A stretch of 51,945 nucleotides of DNA from Thauera aromatica_A. Its GTDB lineage: Bacteria > Pseudomonadota > Gammaproteobacteria > Burkholderiales > Rhodocyclaceae. Positions within the stretch are counted from its first letter, which is position 1, and every line of letters starts with the position of its first letter. The position numbers and the translations under genes are program-made. The DNA lies in contig NZ_JALLIK010000087.1 in the NCBI RefSeq assembly GCF_023093595.1, positions 1 through 51,945 of the forward strand, written 5' to 3'. The notes beneath the pieces were generated by a model, which had not been told where the DNA came from, ran no database searches, and saw only the letters and a list, made by a program, of their open reading frames with translations. Of this stretch, positions 34,962-42,841 are shown in pieces.

Positions 34962-35218
34962 GCGCCTTCTCCTTCTTCGCTGTCGCGCAGGTCTTCGGGC
35001 CGGAAATCGGACAGGCCTTCACCCTCGAGCATCTTCACGCGTTGTTCGGCGTCGGCGAGGGTGGTCTGGCAGTATCGCAGCAGCTGTGTGCCGCGCTGGT
35101 AGCGCGCGAGCGCGTCTTCGAGCGCAAGCGTGCCCGCTTCCATTTCCTGGACGATGCTCTCCAGCTCGGAAACCGCGGCTTCGAAGGACTTGGGGGAAGA
35201 GGACGCCGACTTTGGCAT
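34958..35218 (-). CDS. xseB: Exodeoxyribonuclease VII small subunit
   Basis: XseB is the 86-residue helical subunit that assembles with XseA into the single-strand exonuclease VII. The sequence has the family helix pair: SFEAAVSELESIVQEMEAG, then LALEDALARYQRGTQLLRYC and LADAEQRVKML. The ATG at 35218 matches the family start; a much longer frame upstream is antisense to the Rieske gene and was ignored. The xseB-ispA-dxs order is conserved in many proteobacteria. Confidence 0.95.
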   Translation of the reverse strand: MPKSASSSPKSFEAAVSELESIVQEMEAGTLALEDALARYQRGTQLLRYCQTTLADAEQRVKMLEGEGLSDFRPEDLRDSEEGEGA

Positions 35219-35347
35219 GGATCGATATCTGGCGCGGTAAAGGCGGAAAAATAACCGAAGGCGGGTCTGGCGGTCAAACGGGCGCTGTCTTAAACTAGTC
35301 TGTTTATTTTTCCGGATATCTTTTGTCCGCGCGAGGAGGAGTCGGGG

Positions 35348-36475
35348 ATGGCCGACATCGGCGCCAAGGGGCAACTGGCGCAGGCTGTTTCGCAGCTGCC
35401 TGTTTCCTGGTACTTCGACGAAAAGATCTTCGAGCAGGAAAAAAAGCTGCTGTTCGATGCCGGTCCGGGCTATACGGGCCATGAGCAGATGGTTCCCGAA
35501 ATCGGTAGTTACCGCTCGCTCGAATGGCTGGATCATTCGAAGCTGCTGGTCCGCACCGAGGCCGGCGTGCACCGGATGTCGAACGTCTGCCGCCATCGCC
35601 AGGCGATCATGTTGCAGGGCAGCGGCCAGACGGCGCGCGTGACCTGTCCGGTCCATCGCTGGAACTACGACCTGCAGGGGACGCTGGTCGGTGCGCCGCA
35701 CTTCCCGGAAAAACCCTGCCTGAACCTGCGCTGCGACCCGCTCGAAAGCTGGCATGGCCTGCTGTTCAAGGGGCCGCGCTCGCCCAATGCCGACCTGGCC
35801 GGCATGCAGATGGCTTCGATGCTCGATTTTTCCGGCTTCAAGCTCGATCGGGTGGAGATCCACCGCTGCAATTACAACTGGAAAACCTTCATCGAGATCT
35901 ATCTCGAGGACTACCACGTCGTGCCCTTCCACCCCGGGCTGGGACGCTTCGTCACCTGCCGGGACCTGAGCTGGCAGTTCGGCGACTGGTATTCGGTCCA
36001 GCGTGTCGGTCTCGCATCGCTGGACAAGCCCGGGTCTGCCGCCTATGCCCGCTGGCACGAAGCGGTGCTCGCCCGCTACGGCGACAGAAAGCCGGAGCAT
36101 GGCGCGATCTGGCTCACCTACTACCCCAACGTGATGGTCGAGTGGTATCCCCAAGTGCTGGTGGTAAGCACGCTGGTGCCGACCGCGGTCGATCAGACCA
36201 CCAACGTCGTCGAGTTCTACTACCCGGAAGACCTCGTCGCATCGGGGCGTGCATTCATCGAGGCCGAGCAGGCGGCCTACATGGAAACCGCGATCGAGGA
36301 CGACGAGATCGGCGAGCGCATGGACCGCGGGCGCCGGGCGCTGCTCGAGGAAGGGCGCAACGAGATCGGCCCGTACCAGTCACCCTATGAAGACGGGATG
36401 AAGCACTTCCACCAGTTCTACCGCCGGATCATGGCGCCGCACATCGGCGGGAGCGGCAGCGCGGCGCAGGAGTGA
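35348..36475 (+). CDS. Rieske non-haem iron oxygenase, alpha subunit type
   Basis: The 375-residue oxygenase has a Rieske centre C81-x-H83 and C100-x2-H103 (CRHR and CPVHRW), and a mononuclear iron site with H190 and H195 in EDYHVVPFHPG. It belongs to the ring-hydroxylating alpha-subunit family. There is no beta subunit, ferredoxin or reductase gene next to it, so it must borrow electrons from elsewhere; the 2Fe-2S gene that follows is of another type and on the other strand. It is divergent from xseB-ispA-dxs, which hints at, but does not show, an isoprenoid-derived substrate. Confidence 0.9.
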   Translation: MADIGAKGQLAQAVSQLPVSWYFDEKIFEQEKKLLFDAGPGYTGHEQMVPEIGSYRSLEWLDHSKLLVRTEAGVHRMSNVCRHRQAIMLQGSGQTARVTCPVHRWNYDLQGTLVGAPHFPEKPCLNLRCDPLESWHGLLFKGPRSPNADLAGMQMASMLDFSGFKLDRVEIHRCNYNWKTFIEIYLEDYHVVPFHPGLGRFVTCRDLSWQFGDWYSVQRVGLASLDKPGSAAYARWHEAVLARYGDRKPEHGAIWLTYYPNVMVEWYPQVLVVSTLVPTAVDQTTNVVEFYYPEDLVASGRAFIEAEQAAYMETAIEDDEIGERMDRGRRALLEEGRNEIGPYQSPYEDGMKHFHQFYRRIMAPHIGGSGSAAQE

Positions 36476-36508
36476 GTCCAGGCCGCGGCCGTTCCTGCCG
36501 CCGGGAGC

Positions 36509-36835
36509 TTAGCCCCAGACTTCCGCGGAGACCTTCAGGCGCTCGACGGGCTGGTTGCCGAGCAGGTGTTCGTCGATGATCGTGGCGACGTCTTCGGGCT
36601 TCAGCTTCCCGTACATCACCCCTTCCGGATACACCAGCGCGACCGGGCCGGCGCTACAGGCGCCCAGGCAGCCGGTACGGGTGATCGCGAAGCGCCCGAG
36701 CAGTTCGCGCTCCTTGAGTTGCTGATAGAAACCGCCGGCGACGTCCTTGCCGCCACAGGCGCCGCACGACGGGCGCCCCAGTTCGGGCGGGTGGATGTGG
36801 CTGCAGACGAATACGTGCTTTTCGGGTTTTGCCAT
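36509..36835 (-). CDS. Thioredoxin-like [2Fe-2S] ferredoxin
   Basis: The 108-residue protein belongs to the thioredoxin-fold 2Fe-2S ferredoxins. Four cysteines (C11, C24, C56, C60) fit the cluster-binding pattern, in FVCSH, SCGACGGK and RTGCLGACSAGP. Two start codons are adjacent (36838 and 36835). The AAGGAG site is only 3 nt from the first but 6 nt from the second, so I chose the second. A partner is not obvious; its promoter region contains an inverted repeat at 36883-36898. It converges on the Rieske gene. Confidence 0.9.
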   Translation of the reverse strand: MAKPEKHVFVCSHIHPPELGRPSCGACGGKDVAGGFYQQLKERELLGRFAITRTGCLGACSAGPVALVYPEGVMYGKLKPEDVATIIDEHLLGNQPVERLKVSAEVWG

Positions 36836-36882
36836 CATGGGCTCCTTTGTGGCCGGTCAATGGGATGACCTTATGTAAGAAC

Positions 36883-36898
36883 TCGATATTTTAATCGA
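36883..36898. promoter_or_regulatory. Inverted repeat upstream of the 2Fe-2S ferredoxin gene
   Basis: TCGAT and ATCGA flank ATTTTA in a locally AT-rich stretch 48-63 bp before the ferredoxin start. The spacing is not that of an FNR box (N6 rather than N4). It could be an operator, but no regulator can be named. Confidence 0.3.
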
Positions 36899-36960
36899 AT
36901 TCTCCCGGATCCATACCATCGCGTACGGCCGCAGCAGCCCGCCGCCCGCAGCGGCGGCGC

Positions 36961-37899
36961 TCAGCGCACGTCCTGCAGTTCCTTCGGCAGCGGGAAGGTC
37001 ACTTTTTCGGGCACGCCGTCGAGGTTGCGCACCCCTGCGCCGCCGAGCTCCGTGAGGCGTTCGATGACCTCTTCGACGAGCACTTCGGGGGCCGAGGCGC
37101 CGGCGGTGACGCCGATGCGGCGCTTGCCCTCGAGCCACGCCGGGTCGATGTCGCCGGCATTGTCAACGAGATAGGCGGGGACGTCGCGCAGCGCGGCGAC
37201 TTCGCGCAGGCGGTTGGAGTTGGAGCTGTTCTTCGAGCCGACCACGAACACCACGTCGGCCTGCGCGGTCATCGTTTTCACCGCGTCCTGGCGGTTCTGG
37301 GTGGCGTAGCAGATGTCGTCCTTCCGCGGGCCGGCGATGTTCGGAAAGCGCGCGCGCAGGGCGGCGACGATCGATGCCGCATCATCGACCGACAGCGTGG
37401 TCTGGGTGACATAGGCGAGCTTGTCGGGGTCGGCGACCTGCAAGGTGGCCACGTCCGCCGGCGTTTCGACGAGGTGGATGCCGCTCTCGACCTGCCCCAT
37501 CGTGCCTTCCACCTCGGGGTGGCCCTTGTGCCCGATCATGATGATCTCGCGCTCCTGCTCGTGCATGCGCCCGACCTCCAGATGGACCTTGGTGACCAGC
37601 GGGCAGGTCGCGTCGAACACGCGCAGGCCGCGGCGCCGGGCTTCCTCGCGCACCGCCTGCGAGACGCCGTGGGCGGAGAAGATCACCGTGTTGCCGGCGG
37701 GGACCTCGTCGAGGTCCTCGACGAAGATCGCGCCCTTGCGGCGCAGGTTGTCGACGACGAACTTGTTGTGCACCACTTCGTGGCGGACGTAGATCGGCGC
37801 GCCGAAGCGCTCGAGGGCGCGCTCGACGATCTCGATTGCGCGTTCCACGCCGGCGCAAAAGCCGCGCGGGTTGGCCAGCAGGATTTCCTTGTCGCTCAT
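36961..37899 (-). CDS. ispH: 4-hydroxy-3-methylbut-2-enyl diphosphate reductase
   Basis: IspH makes isopentenyl and dimethylallyl diphosphate in the last MEP-pathway step, with an iron-sulfur cluster. The 312-residue product has the three cluster cysteines in NPRGFCAGVERAI, DATCPLVTKVH and DDICYATQNRQ. Substrate-binding motifs include the VRHEVVHN histidine, IGHKGHPEVEGTMGQ, and GSKNSSNSNRL. It is the distal gene of the ribF-ileS-lspA-fkpB-ispH run, 55 bp after fkpB, an order common in proteobacteria. With dxs and ispA nearby, the window holds both ends of the MEP route. Confidence 0.97.
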   Translation of the reverse strand: MSDKEILLANPRGFCAGVERAIEIVERALERFGAPIYVRHEVVHNKFVVDNLRRKGAIFVEDLDEVPAGNTVIFSAHGVSQAVREEARRRGLRVFDATCPLVTKVHLEVGRMHEQEREIIMIGHKGHPEVEGTMGQVESGIHLVETPADVATLQVADPDKLAYVTQTTLSVDDAASIVAALRARFPNIAGPRKDDICYATQNRQDAVKTMTAQADVVFVVGSKNSSNSNRLREVAALRDVPAYLVDNAGDIDPAWLEGKRRIGVTAGASAPEVLVEEVIERLTELGGAGVRNLDGVPEKVTFPLPKELQDVR

Positions 37900-37954
37900 C
37901 GGGGGGCTCCGGGGCAGTGGGACGGTTCGGGCAAGCGGGCCGCTTGCGGCAGCG

Positions 37955-38389
37955 TCAGAGGATGCCGACCACCTCGACTTCGAGGCGGATGTGCTTGCCG
38001 GCGAGCGGGTGGTTGAAGTCGATCAGTGCCGATTGGGCGTCGATTTCGCGCACCAGGCCGGAGTAGCGCGAGCCGTCGGGGGCGGTGAATTCCATGATGC
38101 TCGTCGCTTCGATCTCTTCGTCGGGCATGTGTTCGCGCTTGACCCGCTCGACCAGTTCCGTGCGGTGCGGGCCGAACGCGTTTTCCGGGGTCAGCTCGAA
38201 CACCTGGCGGGCGCCGGGGGCGAGGCCGAGGAGCAGTTTTTCCATTCCCGGCAGCATCTCGCCGGCGCCCAGCTGCAGGGTCGCGGGGGTTGCCTCGAAC
38301 GTGCTGATCAGCGGCTGGCCGTTGGGCAAGGTGATGCGGTAGTGCAGGGTGACGAGGCTGTTGGCTTCGATGGTCTGGCTCAAGATCAT
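37955..38389 (-). CDS. fkpB: FKBP-type peptidyl-prolyl cis-trans isomerase, SlpA/FkpB type
   Basis: The 144-residue isomerase has the FKBP core start LVTLHYRITLPNGQPLISTF, then LQLGAGEMLPGMEKLLLGL, with an inserted IF (chaperone) domain around TPENAFGPHRTELVERV. It ends FNHPLAGKHIRLEVEVV, the SlyD/SlpA pattern. The long His-rich tail of SlyD is absent, so FkpB is the better name. It sits between lspA and ispH in a tightly packed leftward operon (15 bp after lspA). Confidence 0.93.
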   Translation of the reverse strand: MILSQTIEANSLVTLHYRITLPNGQPLISTFEATPATLQLGAGEMLPGMEKLLLGLAPGARQVFELTPENAFGPHRTELVERVKREHMPDEEIEATSIMEFTAPDGSRYSGLVREIDAQSALIDFNHPLAGKHIRLEVEVVGIL

Positions 38390-38404
38390 GCTCCGGGTCG
38401 GGGC

Positions 38405-38926
38405 TCAGTCGTCATCGCGGTGGCCGCAGCATTGCGCCCACAGCATCAGCACGACGCCGACGGTGATGGCCGAGTCGGCCAGGTTGAACGCCGGCCAGCT
38501 GTAGCCGGCGTAGTGGAAATGCAGGAAGTCGACGACCGCGCCATGCACCAGGCGGTCGTAGACGTTGCCCAGCGCGCCGCCGATGATCAGCGCGAAGGCG
38601 GCCGGCAGCAGCCTTTCGTGGCGGTGCCGGTGCATCAGCACCAGCAGCCAGGTGCAGATGCTCATCGCCAGCACGGTGAAGAACCAGCGCTGCCAGCCCC
38701 CGTGGGTGGCGAGGAAGCTGAAGGCGGCGCCGGGGTTGAACACCAGTACCAGATCGAAGAAGCCGGTCACCGGCACGACCTGGCCGAGGTGCAGGTTCGC
38801 CAGCACCAGTTGCTTCGTCGCCTGATCGAGTACGCCGACCGCCGCCGCCAGGATCAGCCAGGGCAGCAGCAGGGCGAGCGCGCCGCGTCCGGCGTCGGGC
38901 TTCATCGCCTTGGCCGCCTCAGGCAT
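38405..38926 (-). CDS. lspA: Lipoprotein signal peptidase (signal peptidase II)
   Basis: LspA removes signal peptides from prolipoproteins in the inner membrane. It has four membrane segments and the catalytic aspartates in GGALGNVYDRL and FNLADSAI, with the conserved VLDQATKQLV and NPGAAFSF. The start is uncertain. The ATG at 38926 overlaps the ileS stop by 8 nt, a GTG at 38947 would overlap by 29 nt, and an ATG at 38905 would fall just after it. All leave the first membrane segment intact. Coupling to ileS is typical. Confidence 0.94.
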   Translation of the reverse strand: MPEAAKAMKPDAGRGALALLLPWLILAAAVGVLDQATKQLVLANLHLGQVVPVTGFFDLVLVFNPGAAFSFLATHGGWQRWFFTVLAMSICTWLLVLMHRHRHERLLPAAFALIIGGALGNVYDRLVHGAVVDFLHFHYAGYSWPAFNLADSAITVGVVLMLWAQCCGHRDDD

Positions 38927-41729
38927 GGGTGCGGGTTTCGCCGTCACCGAACAGGTTGCTCGTGCAGCGTCCGCACAGGGCAGGATGCTCGGTGTCGCTG
39001 CCCACCGATTCGACGTAGTGCCAGCAGCGTTCGCACTTTTGCGCCGCCGCCGGGCGGGCGACGATGCGCTCGTCCTCGGGGGCGGCTGCCACGGTCAGGG
39101 TGGCGGCCGAGGTCATGGTGACGAAGCGCAGGTCCTCGCCCAGGCTGGCGAGCGCGGCATGCTTGTCGGCGCTCAGGGACAGGGCCAGCTCGGCCTGCAG
39201 CGAGGAGCCGACCTTGCCTTCGGCGCGCAGCGCTTCGATCACCTTGAGGCCTTCGGCGCGCACCGCGCGGATGGCCTCCCAGCGCGCGATCAGTCCCGCT
39301 TCACCTTCCTGCGCCGGCAGGGCATGGAAAGCGTGCAGCATCACGCTGTCCGGTTCGTCGCCGCCCGGGGCGAGCACCGCCCATGCCTCTTCGGCGGTGA
39401 AGGCCAGGATCGGCGCCATCAGCTTCACCAGCGTCTGGGTGATGTGCCACAGCGCGGTCTGCGCGGCGCGGCGCGGCAGGCTGGCAGCGGCGGTGGTGTA
39501 CAGGCGGTCCTTGAGGATGTCGAGGTAGAAGGCGCCCAGGTCTTCGGCGCAGAACACCTGCAGCGCCTGGACGATGCGGTGGAACTCGAACTTCGCATAG
39601 TCGGCCTCGACCTGCTGGGCGAGCCGGCGGGTGAAGGCGAGCGCGTAGCGGTCGATGTCGAGCCACTGCGCGAGCGGCACCGCGTCCTTCTCGATGTCGA
39701 AGTCGGCGGTGTTGGCGAGCAGAAAGCGCAGGGTGTTGCGGATGCGGCGATAGACTTCGACCACGCGGTCGAGGATCTCCTTGCTGATCGACAGCTCGCC
39801 CGAATAGTCGGTGGACGCGACCCACAGGCGCAGGATCTCGGCGCCGAGCTTGCCGGTGACTTCCTGCGGCACGACCACGTTGCCCAGCGACTTGCTCATC
39901 TTGCGCCCGGCACCATCGACGGCGAAGCCGTGGGTGAGCAGGCTGCGATAAGGGGCGTGGCCGTCGATCGCGCTGCCGGTGAGCAGCGAGGAATGGAACC
40001 AGCCGCGGTGCTGGTCGGAGCCCTCGAGGTACATGTCGGCGCGCGGCCCCTGGGGGTGGCCGTCGTCGTGCGAGCCGCGCAGCACATGCCAGTGGGTGGT
40101 GCCGGAGTCGAACCAGACGTCGAGGGTGTCGCTGATCTTGTCGAAATGTGCGGCTTCGTCGCCGAGCAGCTCGGCGACGTCGAGCCGGAACCAGGCTTCG
40201 ATGCCTTCCTTCTCGACCCGCCGGGCGACTTCTTCCATCAGCTCGACGGTGCGCGGGTGCAGCTCGCCGGTCTCCTTGTGCAGGAAGAAGGGGATCGGCA
40301 CGCCCCAGTTGCGCTGGCGCGAGATGCACCAGTCGGGACGGTTGGCGATCATCGCGTGCAGGCGGGCCTGCCCCCAGGCGGGGTAGAACTGGGTCGCCTC
40401 CACCGCGCGCAGCGCGCGCTCGCGCAGGGTGGAGCCGTCGGCGGCGACCCGGTCCATGCCGACGAACCACTGCGCGGTGGCGCGATAGACCAGCGGCGTC
40501 TTGTGGCGCCAGCAGTGCATGTAGCTGTGGGTGATCTTGCCGTTCGACAGGAGCGCGCCGACTTCGGCGAGCTTGTCGATGATCGCGGTGTTGGCTTTCC
40601 AGATGTTCATGCCGCCGAAGAACGGCAGCTCGGACACGTACTCGCCGCCGCCCATCACGATCGACAGGATTTCCTCGTTGCTGCGGCCGTAGGCGCGCCA
40701 GGCGTTGAAGTCGTCCACGCCGTGCGCCGGGGCCGAGTGCACGATGCCGGTGCCGGCGTCGAGACCGACATAGTCGGCCAGGTAGACCGGCGAGGGGCGG
40801 TCGTAGAAGGGGTGGCGGAACTCGACGTGCTCGAGCGCCGCGCCTTTCGCGGTGGCGACGACGGTGCCTTCGAGCCGGTAGCGCTGGAGGGCGGATTCGA
40901 CCAGCTCCCCGGCGAGCACGAGCAGGCGCGCGCCGGTGTCCACGAGCGCGTAGTCGAACTCGGAATGGGCATTGAGCGCCTGGTTGGCGGGGATCGTCCA
41001 CGGCGTGGTAGTCCAGATCACCGCGGCGGCGGGCTTGTCGAGCCGGGCGAGGCCGAAGGCAGCGGCGAGCTTTGCGGCATGCGCAGCCGACACCGGGAAG
41101 GCGACGTCGATCGTCGGCGAGGGCTTGTCGGCGTATTCGACTTCCGCCTCGGCCAGCGCCGAGCCGCAGTCGAAGCACCAGTTCACCGGCTTCAAGCCCT
41201 TGAACACGTAGCCGTTCCTGGTCATTTCGGCGAGTGCGCGGATCTCGTTGGCCTCGTTGGCGAAGTCCATCGTGCGATAGGGCTTGTCCCAATCGCCGAG
41301 CACGCCGAGGCGGATGAAGTCGGTGCGCTGGATGTCGATCTGCTCGGCGGCGTAGGCGCGGCACAGCTCGCGGACCTTGTCGGCGGGCAGGTTCTTGCCG
41401 TGGGTGACTTCGACCTTGTGCTCGATCGGCAGGCCGTGGCAGTCCCAGCCCGGCACGTAGGGCGCGTCGAAGCCCGCGAGGGTCTTCGAGCGGATGATGA
41501 TGTCCTTGAGGATCTTGTTCAGCGCGTGGCCGATATGCAGGCTGCCGTTGGCGTAGGGTGGGCCGTCGTGGAGCACGAACTTGGGTCGCCCGGCGCTGGC
41601 CTTGCGGATGCGCTGGTAGAGCTTCGTGCGCTGCCAGTCGGCGATCCAGTTCGGCTCGCGCTTGGGCAGATCGCCGCGCATCGGGAATGACGTGTCGGGC
41701 AGGTTGAGCGTTTTACGGTAGTCGGCCAT
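38919..41729 (-). CDS. ileS: Isoleucyl-tRNA synthetase
   Basis: The 936-residue class I synthetase has HIGH at residues 65-68 (GSLHIGHALNK) and KMSKS near 609 (GRKMSKSLGNV). It has a full editing domain in between, and a C-terminal zinc finger CERCWHY with a later CGRC. This is the standard bacterial type 1 form. It lies between ribF and lspA in the usual order, 39 bp after ribF. Several long open frames on the opposite strand through this gene are products of its high GC content. Confidence 0.98.
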   Translation of the reverse strand: MADYRKTLNLPDTSFPMRGDLPKREPNWIADWQRTKLYQRIRKASAGRPKFVLHDGPPYANGSLHIGHALNKILKDIIIRSKTLAGFDAPYVPGWDCHGLPIEHKVEVTHGKNLPADKVRELCRAYAAEQIDIQRTDFIRLGVLGDWDKPYRTMDFANEANEIRALAEMTRNGYVFKGLKPVNWCFDCGSALAEAEVEYADKPSPTIDVAFPVSAAHAAKLAAAFGLARLDKPAAAVIWTTTPWTIPANQALNAHSEFDYALVDTGARLLVLAGELVESALQRYRLEGTVVATAKGAALEHVEFRHPFYDRPSPVYLADYVGLDAGTGIVHSAPAHGVDDFNAWRAYGRSNEEILSIVMGGGEYVSELPFFGGMNIWKANTAIIDKLAEVGALLSNGKITHSYMHCWRHKTPLVYRATAQWFVGMDRVAADGSTLRERALRAVEATQFYPAWGQARLHAMIANRPDWCISRQRNWGVPIPFFLHKETGELHPRTVELMEEVARRVEKEGIEAWFRLDVAELLGDEAAHFDKISDTLDVWFDSGTTHWHVLRGSHDDGHPQGPRADMYLEGSDQHRGWFHSSLLTGSAIDGHAPYRSLLTHGFAVDGAGRKMSKSLGNVVVPQEVTGKLGAEILRLWVASTDYSGELSISKEILDRVVEVYRRIRNTLRFLLANTADFDIEKDAVPLAQWLDIDRYALAFTRRLAQQVEADYAKFEFHRIVQALQVFCAEDLGAFYLDILKDRLYTTAAASLPRRAAQTALWHITQTLVKLMAPILAFTAEEAWAVLAPGGDEPDSVMLHAFHALPAQEGEAGLIARWEAIRAVRAEGLKVIEALRAEGKVGSSLQAELALSLSADKHAALASLGEDLRFVTMTSAATLTVAAAPEDERIVARPAAAQKCERCWHYVESVGSDTEHPALCGRCTSNLFGDGETRTHA

Positions 41730-41768
41730 GGCGGGAAAGAGGTCGGTTGGAACGTTGCAGGGCCCGGT

Positions 41769-42713
41769 TCAGGCCTGCAGCCGGTCGGGGTTGTCCTGGA
41801 GCCACTGGCGGGCGGTGGCGGCATCGGCGGCGATTTGTGCGCGCAGGGCGTCGAGCGAATCGAAACGGCGTTCCGCGCGCAGCTTGTGCAGGAAATGGAC
41901 GCGGATGTGCGCGCCGTAGCAGTCCCGGGTCCAGTCGAACAGGTGGACTTCGAGGCGGGCGCGACCGTTGGCCGTCACCGTCGGGCGCAGGCCGATATTG
42001 GCGACGCCGGCGATGGGGGTGGCGGCCAGCCCTTCGACGCCGACCGCATAGACGCCGGTGAGCGGCGGCAGGCGGTGCTTCATCTGGATGTTGGCGGTCG
42101 GAAAGCCGAGCTGGCGACCGAGCTTGTCGCCGTGGCTCACCCGCCCGGCGATGCTGTAGGGGCGGCCGAGGAGGCGGGCGGCGCGGGCGAGGTCGGCTTC
42201 GGCCAGCGCGCTACGGACCGCCGAGCTGGAGACGCGCTCGCCGTCGACGGAGAGGGTGGGCATCGATTCGACGCCGAAGCCGAGACGGCGGCCGGCTTCC
42301 TGCAGCATCGCGAAGTCGCCCTGGCGGCGCGCGCCGAAACGGAAGTCGTCACCGATGAAGAGGTGGCGCACGCCCAGTCCATGCACCAGGGTGTCGTCGA
42401 TGAAGCTTTGTGCGTTCTGTGCCGCGAAGCGGGCGTCGAAGCGGCAAACGTGGGTGCGGTCCACGCCCGCGGCGCCCAGCAGCAGCAGCTTTTCGCGCAG
42501 CGAGGCGAGGCGCGCCGGGGCATCGGCCGGGCTGAAGTATTCGCGCGGGTGGGGCTCGAACGTGAGCACGACCGCCGGCAGGCCGAGGGCGCGGGCCTTT
42601 TCGGTCAGCAGTGCGAGCAGGGCCTGATGGCCGAGGTGGAGGCCATCGAAGTTGCCGATGGTCAGCACCGTCGCCGTGTCGGCCTGCTCGGGGATTCCGC
42701 GGTGAACCTGCAT
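41769..42713 (-). CDS. ribF: Bifunctional riboflavin kinase/FAD synthetase
   Basis: RibF phosphorylates riboflavin to FMN and adenylates it to FAD. The 314-residue protein has the N-terminal nucleotidyltransferase (TIGNFDGLHLGHQALL, later GDDFRFG and SSAVRSAL) and the C-terminal flavokinase domain (GRVSHGDKLGRQLGFPTANI). It is the first gene of the leftward ribF-ileS-lspA-fkpB-ispH unit. A TATAAT at 42740-42735, 21 bp before the start, is a likely -10 element, with no good -35. Confidence 0.96.
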   Translation of the reverse strand: MQVHRGIPEQADTATVLTIGNFDGLHLGHQALLALLTEKARALGLPAVVLTFEPHPREYFSPADAPARLASLREKLLLLGAAGVDRTHVCRFDARFAAQNAQSFIDDTLVHGLGVRHLFIGDDFRFGARRQGDFAMLQEAGRRLGFGVESMPTLSVDGERVSSSAVRSALAEADLARAARLLGRPYSIAGRVSHGDKLGRQLGFPTANIQMKHRLPPLTGVYAVGVEGLAATPIAGVANIGLRPTVTANGRARLEVHLFDWTRDCYGAHIRVHFLHKLRAERRFDSLDALRAQIAADAATARQWLQDNPDRLQA

Positions 42714-42734
42714 GAACGCCTGACAAAAGCCGGG

Positions 42735-42740
42735 ATTATA
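42735..42740 (-). promoter_or_regulatory. -10 element upstream of ribF
   Basis: Read leftward this is a consensus TATAAT, 21 bp before the ribF ATG. The expected -35 position falls inside the amiC terminator hairpin and does not match the consensus. Confidence 0.5.
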
Positions 42741-42744
42741 ACGA

Positions 42745-42764
42745 CAAAGCCCGCTTCTGCGGGC
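42745..42764 (-). terminator. Probable terminator after amiC
   Basis: Read leftward, GCCCGC and GCGGGC pair around an AGAA tetraloop and are followed by TTTG. The T-run is short, but the position, 78 bp past the amiC stop and before the ribF promoter, fits. Confidence 0.6.
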
Positions 42765-42841
42765 CTGGCGCTTGCGGGCTGGAGGGCGATCCGGGCATGC
42801 GGATACGCCGGGCGCGGCGGGGCGGCGCCGGGTGGGGAACG

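Noticed and set aside
38910..41690. A 926-codon open frame on the plus strand opposite ileS.
   Set aside because: It is antisense to a certain synthetase gene, and its product has no recognisable motif. Stop codons are rare here because of base composition.
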